Positions 44,136-53,473 are shown, numbered from the stretch's first letter. The stretch is DNA of 64,000 bases from JAPYTK01 sp964401935 (GCA_964401935.1 CAYOAL010000015.1:1-64000), one strand, 5' to 3'. A program made the numbers and translations. Notes: generated by a model not told the origin, from the sequence alone.

Positions 44136-45536
44136 ATGATGAGCGCGACGCCCGCCACCACCCCTCAATCGCCGCCACACACCCGAGCTCGCCTGCGCTT
44201 CGACCGAGGCACGCTCGTGTTCGACACCCCACCGCCACCCGAGCTGGTCGCGGGGCTCGGCGTGAGCTGGGACGACCGCACCCGCGAGCACCGCGCGCCG
44301 CCCTGGCGCTATGTGGATCTTGTGCGGCGGGCCCGCGCGCTCGGGCTCGAGCTCGTCGACGACGTCGTCGACTTCACGCGCCTCCCCTCGCAGCGGTTCT
44401 CGCCCATCGAGCTGCGGCCCTACCAGCAGGCCGCGCTCGACGTGTGGACCCAATCGAGGGGCCGGGGGCTCGTGGTGCTCCCCACCGGGGCCGGCAAGAC
44501 GCGGCTCGCCATCGCGGCGATCGCGGCGTGCAGGGTCTCCACGCTTTGCCTCGTGCCCACGCGGGTGCTCATGCACCAATGGCGCCACGAGCTCACGCAG
44601 TTCTATCGGGGCAAGATCGGCGTGTGGGGCGATGGGGAACGCGAGGTCGCCCCGCTCATGGTGTCCACCTTCGAGAGCGGATATCGCCACATGTCGCGCT
44701 GGGGCGCGCGTTTCCCTCTCCTCGTGGTGGACGAGGCCCATCACTTTGGGCTCACCGCGCGCGACGAGCTCCTCGAGATGTCGGTCGCCCCGTTCAGGCT
44801 CGGCCTCACCGCTACCCCGCCCGACGACGACGCGCTCGCGCGCATTGGCCAGCTCATCGGACCGCTGGTGTTCCGGCAATCGGTGCAGGAGCTGAGCGGC
44901 TCCTATCTCGCCGACTTCGACGTGGTGGTCCACCGTGTCCCCTTGTCGCGCGACGAGCGCGCAGCCTACGAAGACGCGCGGCAGGTATTTCAACGCTATC
45001 ACCGTGTGTTTCGCCGGCTCGCGCCGACCGCGCCCTGGGGAGAGCTCATCAAGACGGCCAACCAGTCCCCAGAGGGACGCGCCGCCCTCACCGCCTGGAG
45101 GCAGAGTCGACGCATCGTGGAGAGCGCGCAAGGGAAGTCGTTGCTCGTGGGTCGGCTCCTGCGCGAGCATCGCGACGGGCGCACGATCGTGTTCACGGGC
45201 GACAACGCCTCCGCGTACGCGATCTCCGAGCGCCACCTGGTCGCGCCGATCACCTGCGACATCTCCCGCACAGAGCGCGACGAGGTGCTCGCGCGGTTTC
45301 GCGCTGGGGAGGTGCGCGCCATTGTGTCGGCGCGTGTGCTCAACGAAGGGGTCGACGTACCAGACGCCGACGTCGCAATCATCACTGGCAGCACCCACGG
45401 CAAGCGCGAGCACGTGCAGCGCGTGGGCCGCCTCTTGCGGCCAAGACCCGGCAAGCGCGCGACCGTCCACGAGATCATCGCCGAGGGCACCCACGAGGTG
45501 CGCCAAGCCGAGACACGACGACTGGGCCTGCTGTGA
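44136..45536 (+). CDS. XPB/SF2-type DNA helicase
   Basis: 466 residues from ATG 44136 (ATG 44139 also possible; upstream TTG/GTG codons are weaker). Superfamily 2 helicase motifs: LRPYQQAALD, walker A PTGAGKTRL, DEAH box VVDEAHHF, motif III LTATP, motif VI QRVGRLLRPRPGK. A short N-terminal domain before the core (GLGVSWDDRTREHRAP) is the kind seen in archaeal/bacterial XPB. The next gene encodes a DUF790/Bax1-type nuclease, the known partner of XPB. It probably unwinds damaged or branched DNA to expose it to that nuclease. Confidence 0.9.
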   Translation: MMSATPATTPQSPPHTRARLRFDRGTLVFDTPPPPELVAGLGVSWDDRTREHRAPPWRYVDLVRRARALGLELVDDVVDFTRLPSQRFSPIELRPYQQAALDVWTQSRGRGLVVLPTGAGKTRLAIAAIAACRVSTLCLVPTRVLMHQWRHELTQFYRGKIGVWGDGEREVAPLMVSTFESGYRHMSRWGARFPLLVVDEAHHFGLTARDELLEMSVAPFRLGLTATPPDDDALARIGQLIGPLVFRQSVQELSGSYLADFDVVVHRVPLSRDERAAYEDARQVFQRYHRVFRRLAPTAPWGELIKTANQSPEGRAALTAWRQSRRIVESAQGKSLLVGRLLREHRDGRTIVFTGDNASAYAISERHLVAPITCDISRTERDEVLARFRAGEVRAIVSARVLNEGVDVPDADVAIITGSTHGKREHVQRVGRLLRPRPGKRATVHEIIAEGTHEVRQAETRRLGLL

Positions 45537-45637
45537 GACGACACCCAGGGCGCTGTATCGGTGCAGGACGACATGGGCACGAGATTCCGTGGCCAGTCGG
45601 GTCGTGAATGTTCGTGCAGCGATAGGGGGCCCACACA

Positions 45638-46831
45638 ATGGCTGACGATGAACAACGGAGTTTTCGATTCACCGACCACGAGATCGTGCCGGGATACTTC
45701 ACGGAGGCCGACCATATGTGGTTGCGCGCGCTGGTCGAGGTTTACCTCGCTTACGAGGGGCGAAAGCGCGGCGAGCTCGTGGAGCGGCTCGGCGACCCGC
45801 TCCCGATGGTGGCGCCCATCGAGAGGGTGCGCGTCGCCCGACAGGTGCTCGACCGCCTGTGGACCTTCGAGACGAGCGCGGCGGTGACGCCACGTGACGC
45901 GCGGGCGGCGCTCTTCGTAGAGGCCGCCGGGCGGAGCGACCGCGACGCGGCGGTGGCGGTGGCGGCGCTGCGACTCGGCGTGGAGCCCGACGCGCTCCTG
46001 CGGAGCCTGCTCGCCGATCTCCCCTCGGAGAGACGCGTGACCGCTCCGAAGGTCGTGCCCAGCCTCGTGGAGGTGGCGCAGCGTGGCAACCTGGCCCTCG
46101 TCGCGCGCCTCTTGCGAAGGGCCCTCGCCGTGTCCGTCAAGGGTGGCTCGCAGGTTCGGCGTGTGGTGCGCCAAGCCAAGCTGAAGGGGCTTTTGTGCAC
46201 GGTGCGGCGACCGCTTCACCCTGGCGCGCGCGAGCAGCTGGAGATTTCGGGACCGTACGTGCTGTTCCGCCAAACGACGCTCTACGGGCGCGCGCTGGCA
46301 AGCCTCGTGCCTCTCGCCATGCAGTGCGACGACCTCGAGCTCCGCGCGGCGTGTGTCGTCGCCGACACCGCGGGAACGGGCGGGGGCGCCGAGACGAAGA
46401 CACTCATCCTGCGCGCCGGAGATCCTATCTTCCCGAGCGAGCACGCCCCCGGCCACGACAGCAAGCTCGAGGCGCGGTTCGCGCGCGAGTTCACGCGCGC
46501 CGCGCCCGCGTGGGACGTCGTGCGCGAGCCGGTCGCGGTGGAGGCGGGCAGCACGCTCATCTTCCCCGACTTCGAGCTGCGCCATCGGTGGCGCCCGGAG
46601 CGCCGCTGGCTGCTCGAGCTCGTAGGGTTCTGGACCCCCGCGTACATCGCCGACAAGCTCCGCCGCCTGCGCGAGGCCAAGCTCGAGCGCCTCATCCTCT
46701 GCATCGACTCCGATCGCAACTGCTCCGATCTGGAGCTGCCACCGAACGCGCAGGTGATCCGCTTCCGCCGCCGCCTCGATCCGCGAGCGGTGCTCGCCGC
46801 GATCGAACCCTCGGAGCTCGACCCCCGATGA
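45638..46831 (+). CDS. DUF790/Bax1-type nuclease
   Basis: 397 residues. A GGGGG ribosome site lies just before the ATG. The C-terminal PD-(D/E)xK-like core shows as STLIFPDFELRHRWRPERRW followed by LELVGFWTPAYIADKL, typical of DUF790 (Bax1). In Archaea, Bax1 binds XPB and cleaves DNA 3' of the bubble. Gene order helicase then Bax1, 101 bp apart, supports the same complex here. The stop overlaps the start of the HAD gene (ATGA). The N-terminal half is helical and less conserved. Confidence 0.88.
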   Translation: MADDEQRSFRFTDHEIVPGYFTEADHMWLRALVEVYLAYEGRKRGELVERLGDPLPMVAPIERVRVARQVLDRLWTFETSAAVTPRDARAALFVEAAGRSDRDAAVAVAALRLGVEPDALLRSLLADLPSERRVTAPKVVPSLVEVAQRGNLALVARLLRRALAVSVKGGSQVRRVVRQAKLKGLLCTVRRPLHPGAREQLEISGPYVLFRQTTLYGRALASLVPLAMQCDDLELRAACVVADTAGTGGGAETKTLILRAGDPIFPSEHAPGHDSKLEARFAREFTRAAPAWDVVREPVAVEAGSTLIFPDFELRHRWRPERRWLLELVGFWTPAYIADKLRRLREAKLERLILCIDSDRNCSDLELPPNAQVIRFRRRLDPRAVLAAIEPSELDPR

Positions 46832-47958
46832 CAGCAACTCGACGCAACACGGAGCGCGTGAAGCACGCACGGGACGCGGCTCACAGGGAGCTCGCGGCCT
46901 ACAAGGAGCTCGCGGCTCACGCACGGCACGCGGCTCACGCACGGCACGTGGCTCACGAACGGCACGCGGCTCACGCACGGCACGCGGCTCACGAACGGCA
47001 CGCGGTTCACGCGGAGCACGTGGTGGACGCGGCTCGTCCAGCTGACACGACAGCCTTCGTCGCGACGCGTAGCATCGACGAGGTGACGCCGACTCGAGAC
47101 GCGCGCGAGACGCTGGGGAGAGCGCCAGGCCTGCGGGCCGCCATCGTCTACGATTTCGACGGGACGCTCGCGCGAGGAAACATCCAGGAGCACAGCTTTC
47201 TTCCCGCGCTGGGCGTCGACAAGGAGGCGTTCTGGGACGCCGTCCGCGCCGACACGGTGCGCCACGACGCGGATGAGATCCTCGTCTACATGCGGCTCAT
47301 GCTCGAGCGGGCGCGCGAGAAGGGCGTCGCCGTCACCCGCGCCGCGCTCGCCGCTCACGGGCGCTCGACACCGCTCTACGACGGCGTGGACACGTGGTTC
47401 GAGCGCATCGACGCCCACGGGCGCAGCCAAGGGCTCGCCCTTTCGCACTACGTCGTGTCGTCGGGCAACCGCGAGATGATCGAGGGCTCGCCCATCGCGC
47501 GGCACTTCCAACACGTGTTCGCGTCGAAGTTCATCTTCGACGACGCCGGACACGCGGTGTGGCCAGGCACCGCAGTCAACTACACCACCAAGACGCAGTA
47601 CCTGTTTCGCATCAACAAGGGGGTCGACAACGACTGGGACAACGAGCGCGTGAACCGCTTCATCCCCCTCGCAGAGCGCCCGATCCCGTTCTCCCGCATG
47701 CTCTACATCGGAGACGGAGACACCGACATCCCCTCGATGAAGATGGTGCGCCACCAGGGGGGCTTCTCCGTCGCCGTGTTCGATCCGGGTGCGTGGAGCG
47801 CCGGGCCAGAAGCTCAAGACAAGATCCACCGCCTCATCGCCGAAGACCGCGTTCACTTCGTCGCCCCCGCCGACTACTCCGAAGGCAGTCAGCTCACGGT
47901 GATCGTCAAGGGCATCCTCGGGCGCTTCGCGCGCGCCTCCGGAGCGCAGAGCACGTGA
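46828..47958 (+). CDS. HAD-family phosphatase with N-terminal hexapeptide repeat
   Basis: 376 residues from the ATG overlapping the previous stop. Residues 20-65 are an Ala/His/Arg repeat (AAHARH) encoded by 18-bp tandem units. The enzyme proper begins near residue 100: motif I YDFDGTLARG (nucleophile Asp), motif II SSGN, and motif IV GDGDTDIPSM. This is the phosphoserine-phosphatase-like HAD-IB layout; the substrate is unknown. A GTG at 47083 gives a 291-residue protein without the repeat and is a serious alternative start. Confidence 0.85.
   Translation: MTATRRNTERVKHARDAAHRELAAYKELAAHARHAAHARHVAHERHAAHARHAAHERHAVHAEHVVDAARPADTTAFVATRSIDEVTPTRDARETLGRAPGLRAAIVYDFDGTLARGNIQEHSFLPALGVDKEAFWDAVRADTVRHDADEILVYMRLMLERAREKGVAVTRAALAAHGRSTPLYDGVDTWFERIDAHGRSQGLALSHYVVSSGNREMIEGSPIARHFQHVFASKFIFDDAGHAVWPGTAVNYTTKTQYLFRINKGVDNDWDNERVNRFIPLAERPIPFSRMLYIGDGDTDIPSMKMVRHQGGFSVAVFDPGAWSAGPEAQDKIHRLIAEDRVHFVAPADYSEGSQLTVIVKGILGRFARASGAQST
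46912..47019. repeat. six 18-bp tandem repeats in the HAD gene
   Basis: Six consecutive units of the type GCGGCTCACGCACGGCAC (46912-47019), with degenerate copies upstream. In frame they encode AAHARH hexapeptides. Copy-number variation would keep the frame. Confidence 0.9.
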
Positions 47959-47964
47959 GGCGCG

Positions 47965-48927
47965 TCACTCGATGGCGAAGGTGAAGAACACGGGCAGACC
48001 TCTACGCTCGACCTCGAGGATCGCCCGCGTGGCCGGCTGTCCCAGGATGGAATAGGCCGCGAGCGCGCCCTTTGGCTCGTGGAGGGAGTGGCCATTGAGC
48101 GACACGATACGGTCGCCGCTCCGCATGCCCAGCCGATACAGGGTCGAGCCTTCGGTCACCCTCGGGATGCGAAGGACGCCGCGGTTCCCGCTCCGTTCTA
48201 CGACGAGCGTCGGCCCGCGCTGAACCGTCGCGCGGTTCATGAGGGTGTTGAGCGTCTCCCGCGTGATCGTGGCGTGGTACTGAACGGCAGCGCGCTCGAC
48301 GGGACGGGGGAGCTCGAGCGCGTGGGACGCGTCGGGCGCGCTGGGGGCGCTGGGGGCGCCGAACGCATCTTGCATGGCCGCCCGATCGTTGTCGGTGAGT
48401 GGCCGAGGGGTCGGGCTCTCGCTGCCGTCGATGGGGAGCCTCCGCTCGCGAGGCGCGGCGTTGGCCGGCACCGGGGGAGCCGTCGCGGCCCCACCGGAGA
48501 GCCCCGCCCCGGCGACGATCGCCACGCCAACCATTCGCCGTCGGCGGCGACCTCGTGCGCCCTCCGGGCACTCGCCGGCGATCACCGTCCCGTCGCGCCG
48601 TCGACGCCAGAGGCCAAGCGGCGTGTCACGCGCTCCCACGAGCTCTCGCGCTTGTCGCTGGGTGAGCGCCTCGATGTTGTACACGCGCTCTCCGCAGCGA
48701 CCACACTCGCGCACGCGGTCGTCTCCCACCATCTCCTCCCAGCGCTGCCCGCAGGAGCTGGCGGTGAGGCGGTGAGGCGTGGCGAGTTGGTCTCGATCGG
48801 CCTGCTCCCTCCGCACCTCGGCGAGCGCCGCCTGGGCACGCGCCGCCTGTTCGCTCAGCTCACGGAGGGTAGACACGAGCTGCGCCTCGCGCTGATGCAC
48901 GGCTTCGTCGACGTCGCGGAAGGGCAT
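47965..48927 (-). CDS. PDZ-domain membrane protein with Cys-rich N-terminal domain
   Basis: 320 residues. The N-terminal helical segment (1-45) is followed by a Cys-rich module (CGQRWEEM...RECGRCGERVYNIEALTQRQAREL) of a type seen in Myxococcota, which may bind metal. A basic-flanked membrane helix (VGVAIVAGAGLSG) lies near 132-145. A Pro/Ser linker and a C-terminal PDZ domain (about 245-320; LGMRSGDRIVSLNG) follow. A bound PDZ may recruit C-termini in the periplasm. It converges on the HAD gene 6 bp away. Confidence 0.82.
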   Translation of the reverse strand: MPFRDVDEAVHQREAQLVSTLRELSEQAARAQAALAEVRREQADRDQLATPHRLTASSCGQRWEEMVGDDRVRECGRCGERVYNIEALTQRQARELVGARDTPLGLWRRRRDGTVIAGECPEGARGRRRRRMVGVAIVAGAGLSGGAATAPPVPANAAPRERRLPIDGSESPTPRPLTDNDRAAMQDAFGAPSAPSAPDASHALELPRPVERAAVQYHATITRETLNTLMNRATVQRGPTLVVERSGNRGVLRIPRVTEGSTLYRLGMRSGDRIVSLNGHSLHEPKGALAAYSILGQPATRAILEVERRGLPVFFTFAIE

Positions 48928-48994
48928 AATGGCTCGCCTGTTCGATGCCTCCCCACAACCACGCTCGTGCGCGGATCATTCCAGGGCCGCGCGC

Positions 48995-50044
48995 TCACGA
49001 GGCCGGGAGCCTGCGATCGGGGCGCGCGCCAGCTGCCGCGAGCAGCGCGGGCACGAGGCGGCGCCCGACCAACCCGTCGAGGCGGCGGAGCCACCCGCTT
49101 GGCGCAGGTCGGTGCCTCGAGGGCTGGATGCCGAGCGCGTCGGCCACCCGCTCCCCCGCGAGGTGTGCGACCACGCCTTCGAGATCGTGGCGCTCCGCGG
49201 GCACGTAGCGCTGCATGGCCGCGATGAGACGCTGGGTGAGGGCGCGGCCGTGCGCGCTCGGACGCACGTGGCGCCGCTCGATGGCCGCGCGCGTGCGGCG
49301 GGCGGTCCACAGATCACCGAGCAGGTCGTGGTCGTCGACGCCGAGGAGGGCCGCGGTCACCCGCCACAAGTGGAGGAAGTCTTCCGCTTCGGCCGGCTCT
49401 ACCGCACCCCCGAGCCGCTCCAGCGCGTCGAGCACGACGACCGAGAAGGTGAGCGCGGTGCCGAGGAGCTCTTCCTGATTGATGGGCACTCCCACGTGCG
49501 TTGGAGCGAGCTGCTGACGAATGGCCGCGTGCAGGAGCCGCACGCGCGCGATGGCCCCGAACGCGCTCCCTTGGGGCTCGAACGCCCCCTCGGCGAGAAC
49601 GTCGAGGACGAAGCGGCCGGTGTCGTGGATGCGCCGATCGATGTCGGTCTCGAGGCGCCGCGTGCGCGCGAGGACGAGCGCGCCTTTGGCGCCCGCGTAG
49701 GCGCTCGGGAGCGCCGCACCGAAGAGGCAGGTGGTGATCTGAAGCAGGTGTCGCTGTGCGAATCGCTGCGCGCGCAACAAGCGGAGCGGCTCCGCGAACG
49801 GGGGCAGCGCACCTGGCAAGAGGCCGGCGAGGGCCGCCGCGCGACGGGGAGGCAGGGGCTCGTCGTTGCGGGGCGCCGGATCGAGCCAGGCCTGGAACAC
49901 GAAGGGGGTCCCCAGTCTGTCACGCGCCGCGGCCACCAGCTCGTCGGCCACCGGATCGGCGCGCTCCGCCGCAAGAGCGAGTCGTGCCGGGAGCGCGTCG
50001 TAGCCCGCCAAGACCGCACCCGCGCCGCTGCCCTGGAGCGTCAT
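48995..50044 (-). CDS. DUF2236 (MpaB-type oxygenase-like) protein
   Basis: 349 residues from the ATG overlapping the cyclase stop (ATGA). DUF2236 features: 'RRIHDTGRFVLD', the RVRLLHAAIR helix and NQEELLGTALTFSVVVLDAL in the middle. Characterised relatives (MpaB, rubber oxygenase RoxA-unrelated Lcp) are heme-dependent oxygenases cleaving long isoprenoid chains. Its tight coupling to a triterpene-cyclase-like gene makes a polyprenyl substrate plausible. The C-terminus is Arg/Leu-rich. Confidence 0.85.
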   Translation of the reverse strand: MTLQGSGAGAVLAGYDALPARLALAAERADPVADELVAAARDRLGTPFVFQAWLDPAPRNDEPLPPRRAAALAGLLPGALPPFAEPLRLLRAQRFAQRHLLQITTCLFGAALPSAYAGAKGALVLARTRRLETDIDRRIHDTGRFVLDVLAEGAFEPQGSAFGAIARVRLLHAAIRQQLAPTHVGVPINQEELLGTALTFSVVVLDALERLGGAVEPAEAEDFLHLWRVTAALLGVDDHDLLGDLWTARRTRAAIERRHVRPSAHGRALTQRLIAAMQRYVPAERHDLEGVVAHLAGERVADALGIQPSRHRPAPSGWLRRLDGLVGRRLVPALLAAAGARPDRRLPAS

Positions 50045-52032
50045 CGACCGTCCTCCGGCGGAAACGCGGCGCGGTAGCGCGCGAGCGCGACGATCGAGAT
50101 CGCGAGCGCAGGCGTGGCGTAGCTGTAGAACAGCTCGGGGGGAAGGAAGGTGTGCACGAAGCCCTCGTCGCTCCACCCTCCATCCGCACGCTGGGCGTTC
50201 ACCAGGTACTGCGCGGCCCGATGTACCTCCGGACCGCGCTCCCCCACCGCGAGCAGACCGAGGAGCACGTAGCCGGTCACGGGAGGCATGCTCGGCGCGA
50301 GGCCGAGGAGCGACGGATCGGCGTAGGTCTCTGCGGCCTCTCCAAAGCCCCCGTCTTCGTTCTGGTGCTCGAGGAGAAAGTCGACGGCGCGGCCGATCCA
50401 CTCGCTTTCGCTGCTCTCGCCGATCGCGCCGAGGCCCCACAGGATGGTCCCCGTCTCGGCGAGGTAGCCCTTCCAGCGCCCCCAGAAACCACCGTGCTCG
50501 AGTTGATGGCGGCGGAGGAAGTCGACCGCCTTCTGTACGACCGGCTCCGAGAGATCGTAGCCGGCGCTGCCGAACGCCACGAGCGCCCTCCCGGTGATCC
50601 CTTCGGAGGGCACATCGGCCAGCTCCGGCGCCGGCTCGAGCACCATCCGCAGCGCCTCGGCCGCGCTCCGCGGACGCAGCGACGGAGCGCGCTCGAACAT
50701 GGGTCCGTAGGGCTTGTCGGCACGCGAGCGGACGAAGCACGAGATCCCGCCCGCCGGGTGCTGCATGCCTGCGATCCAGGCGAGACCGCGGTCGACCGCG
50801 CGCAGCCCCCGGAGCGAAGGCTTGGCCTCCGTGATGTCGGCGAGGGCCGCGACCACCATCGCGCTGTCGTCGACGTCGGGCATGGTGATGTTGCCGCTGC
50901 ACCACGGCCACCCGCCAACGTGCGGTCCGGCGTGTTGTCGGCTCGGCGACGGCACCGGCGTCTCGATCTGTTTCTCGAGGAGCCAGCCCGTCGCGGTGGA
51001 CACGGCCGGGTCGTCCGCGGGCGCGCCGCACGCGCGGAGCGCCAGGGCGGAGATGGCCGTGCTCCACACGTTGCTCGCGAACGCGCTCATGGTGAGTCGC
51101 CCCTCGCGGCGGCGCTTGTGGCGATCGAGGAACAAGAGCGCGTGACGCAGCATGGGCTCCTCGGGAGACATCCCCACCGCCCAGAGCGCGAGGGCCATGA
51201 GTTGGGTGTGCCACACCACGCCGTTCCAGCCGCCGTCTGGGTTCTGATACGCGCCGAGATACGACTCCACGCGACGGCGCTGGAGTCGTCTCCGGGTGAA
51301 GCCGAGAACCCCACGCCGTGGCTCCGGCCCGCGACGCACGCGATCGCCGACGGCGAGCAGCGCGAAGAGCCCCATGGTGATCCCGGGGTGAGCGTGGGTC
51401 TCGAGGGCGCGGTCGAGCGGCGCGAGCACGACATCGAGCGGGATCGCCGGAAACGTGTCGGGCGGCAGGATCCCCGCGACCGCGAGCCAGATCGGCGCCA
51501 GATCCCCGTGATCGAGGCGACGCGCCACGGCCTCGAGCCCGCCTCGCTCCAGCAGCCAGCGAAACGCGCGCTGCGCCAACCGCCGCGCGTCCCGCCCGCC
51601 GAGCGCCCGCAAGGCGGCGTAGCCGAGCGCGGTCGCCGACGGATGCCCGCGGCCAGCGCCGGGGTAGCCCTCGAAGGAGCCGTCGGCGAGCTGCGCGTCG
51701 GCCAGGAACGACAGGGCCTCCCCCGCCTCGTCGTCGCGCAGCGTGCCCAGCTCCGCCTCGAGGATCACTTGCATCATCACGCACTGGGGCCCCATGTCGC
51801 AGTCTGCTTCCCACGCGCCGCTGGGCTGCTGCTGCGCGCGCACCAGCGCCTCGGCCCGACGGAGGGCCTGCGCGAGCGCATCGGGCGCGACGGGCGCGAC
51901 GGGCGCGACGGGCGCGACCGCCTCTCGCACACCGCGCGCCGTGCCGAAGGCGCCGAGGCCCGCCGTCGCTGGCCCGAGGTCTTGGTCGAGCCGCGACTCT
52001 CGCGAGGCTTTGGGAAAGTAGGCAACGGTCAT
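50041..52032 (-). CDS. shc: squalene-hopene cyclase family protein
   Basis: 663 residues, the normal length. The catalytic DXDD motif appears as MPDVDDSAM near 385, with QW-type repeats (NPDGGWNGV, NEDGGFGEA, HGGFWGRW, RADGGWSDEGF) throughout. These enzymes protonate squalene and cyclise it to pentacyclic hopene. The N-terminus has an APVAPVAPVAP stretch from four 9-bp repeats (51883-51918). Overlap with the DUF2236 gene suggests a two-gene pathway, and other substrates (a carotenoid or linear terpene) are possible. Product cannot be read from sequence. Confidence 0.9.
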   Translation of the reverse strand: MTVAYFPKASRESRLDQDLGPATAGLGAFGTARGVREAVAPVAPVAPVAPDALAQALRRAEALVRAQQQPSGAWEADCDMGPQCVMMQVILEAELGTLRDDEAGEALSFLADAQLADGSFEGYPGAGRGHPSATALGYAALRALGGRDARRLAQRAFRWLLERGGLEAVARRLDHGDLAPIWLAVAGILPPDTFPAIPLDVVLAPLDRALETHAHPGITMGLFALLAVGDRVRRGPEPRRGVLGFTRRRLQRRRVESYLGAYQNPDGGWNGVVWHTQLMALALWAVGMSPEEPMLRHALLFLDRHKRRREGRLTMSAFASNVWSTAISALALRACGAPADDPAVSTATGWLLEKQIETPVPSPSRQHAGPHVGGWPWCSGNITMPDVDDSAMVVAALADITEAKPSLRGLRAVDRGLAWIAGMQHPAGGISCFVRSRADKPYGPMFERAPSLRPRSAAEALRMVLEPAPELADVPSEGITGRALVAFGSAGYDLSEPVVQKAVDFLRRHQLEHGGFWGRWKGYLAETGTILWGLGAIGESSESEWIGRAVDFLLEHQNEDGGFGEAAETYADPSLLGLAPSMPPVTGYVLLGLLAVGERGPEVHRAAQYLVNAQRADGGWSDEGFVHTFLPPELFYSYATPALAISIVALARYRAAFPPEDGR
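51883..51918. repeat. four 9-bp tandem repeats in cyclase N-terminus
   Basis: GGGCGCGAC repeated four times exactly; in frame on the minus strand it encodes an Ala-Pro-Val run. Possible length-variable linker. Confidence 0.9.
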
Positions 52033-52642
52033 GGGGCTACCCTCGCTCGTTTCGCAAGGACCCGCCGTGGTGGCGGTCCTGGTGGTTGTCGTTGGGGAGG
52101 ATGACGCTCGAACGGAGCGGCTCGCGGTGCGTCATGGTCACTGCCTTGTGCAAGCGCCGTGACAACGCGAGCGCGCGAGGGTCCGAGAAGCTTCGCGGCC
52201 TTGAGCCCCACGAGCAGCGTGTCTCCTGGCCCGTGCCCGGGCACGTGCCGCCGGCGAGGCGGGGCGCGACGGGCAGGGTCGCCGCGAGCGTGGCCTGCGC
52301 GGCCTCGGTGACGCGGACCCCGCGGGTCGCAGGTCGGATGCCGTCGGCGCTTCGACGACTTCGAGGAGCCTGGGGGAATATGACGACGCTCATCGGAACC
52401 ACCTTCGTTCGTTTCGCTGCTCACTCGCCAGACCGGTTCGCTGCTCGATCGCTGCTCACTTCCTGCTCAGCTCGGCAAGACACCAGAGTCGTTCGACATC
52501 TCGCCACGAGCAGACCCGCTCTGAGCCCGCCTCGCGGGCTGCCCCGCGCCGCCGTCGTCCTCGCGGACGGGAACGGCGGTAAGGAGAGCGCGCGGCTCGG
52601 TTTCGGCCCCCCCGCGAGGCGGACGCGGTGGTATCGGACGAC
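52033..52642. other. 610-bp gap upstream of the cyclase, possible decayed gene
   Basis: No intact gene. Minus strand from the ATG at 52393 reads in one frame (RVTEAAQATLAATLPVAPRLAGG), then a better frame takes over near 52240 (TLLVGLKAAKLLGPSRARVV), as in a frameshifted remnant. An AGCCCGC-CTC-GCGGGCT hairpin (52524-52540) and imperfect TCGCTGCTC repeats (about 52420-52470) also lie here. Promoters for the cyclase and the Cys-rich lipoprotein should be within it. Confidence 0.35.
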
Positions 52643-53473
52643 ATGGCTTGGATTCGCGTGGCAAGCGGCGCGCTGTGGGTGCTCGCCCTCTCGGGGGTGG
52701 TGGGGTGTCCGCGCTCGCGCGACGTCGCCGCGGTGACCGTGCCCCCGGGGTCGGACGGGACGAGCCAGGACGCCGGCGCCGGCAGCAGCGCGCCCACCGA
52801 CCAGCGGGTGGCCTGTGGCGACACCACCTGCGACGTGGGCGCGGGCCAGATGTGTTGCGCAGCCCGGCTGCCCGACCAACAGGCGCGGTGCATGCCCGCC
52901 TCCGAGGCGGAGGCCTGCGATCAGCAGAAGACCTTCTGCGACGACACGACCGACTGCCCGAGCGGAACACACTGCTGCAGCACGTTCGACGCGCGCCTCG
53001 ACACCCACTACGCCTGCGAGGCGCTGCCGTGTCAGCGCGGCGCGGAGGTGTGCGCGGAGGGCGTGTGCGCGGAGGGCTACGTGTGCGAGGACGACGACGC
53101 GTTCCCGGGCAAGGCCTGCCGCTTCGCGAAGGTGGAGATCGGCTGCGGCGACGTGAAGTGCGCCGGTACGACCCCCGTGTGCACGTACGACGCGTCGACC
53201 AAGAAGGGCACGTGCAAAGCGCGCGTCGATGAGTCGATGCCCTTCGGCCACCTCCGCTGCGACGGCCACGACGACTGCGGCGAGGGCAACGTGTGTGTCT
53301 ACGCGATGGGCGGGACGATGTGCTCGGCGCCAGAGGCCTACGACACCACGCTCACCAACGCGACGATCACGTGCCAGCAGAACGGCGACTGCCCCACCCA
53401 GCTCGCGGCCGGTCCTTATCGCTGCCGCCCAGCGGACGACGCGCCACCCACGCTCCGCATCTGCCTCCCCTGA
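52643..53473 (+). CDS. cysteine-rich lipoprotein
   Basis: 276 residues from the ATG of MAWIRV; a GTG 15 bp earlier would add five residues. Signal peptide and lipobox GVVGC, linker, then a disulfide-rich region with over 20 cysteines in repeated motifs (CGDTTCDVG, CGDVKCAGT, CDGHDDCGEG). Such Cys-rich extracellular lipoproteins are common in myxobacteria and may mediate surface contacts. Family not recognised. It converges on the Ser/Thr kinase gene. Confidence 0.82.
   Translation: MAWIRVASGALWVLALSGVVGCPRSRDVAAVTVPPGSDGTSQDAGAGSSAPTDQRVACGDTTCDVGAGQMCCAARLPDQQARCMPASEAEACDQQKTFCDDTTDCPSGTHCCSTFDARLDTHYACEALPCQRGAEVCAEGVCAEGYVCEDDDAFPGKACRFAKVEIGCGDVKCAGTTPVCTYDASTKKGTCKARVDESMPFGHLRCDGHDDCGEGNVCVYAMGGTMCSAPEAYDTTLTNATITCQQNGDCPTQLAAGPYRCRPADDAPPTLRICLP

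Noticed and set aside
46912..47019. 18-bp repeats as a CRISPR or integron-like array
   Set aside because: No spacers, no integrase or cas genes, and the repeat is in frame with a downstream enzyme.
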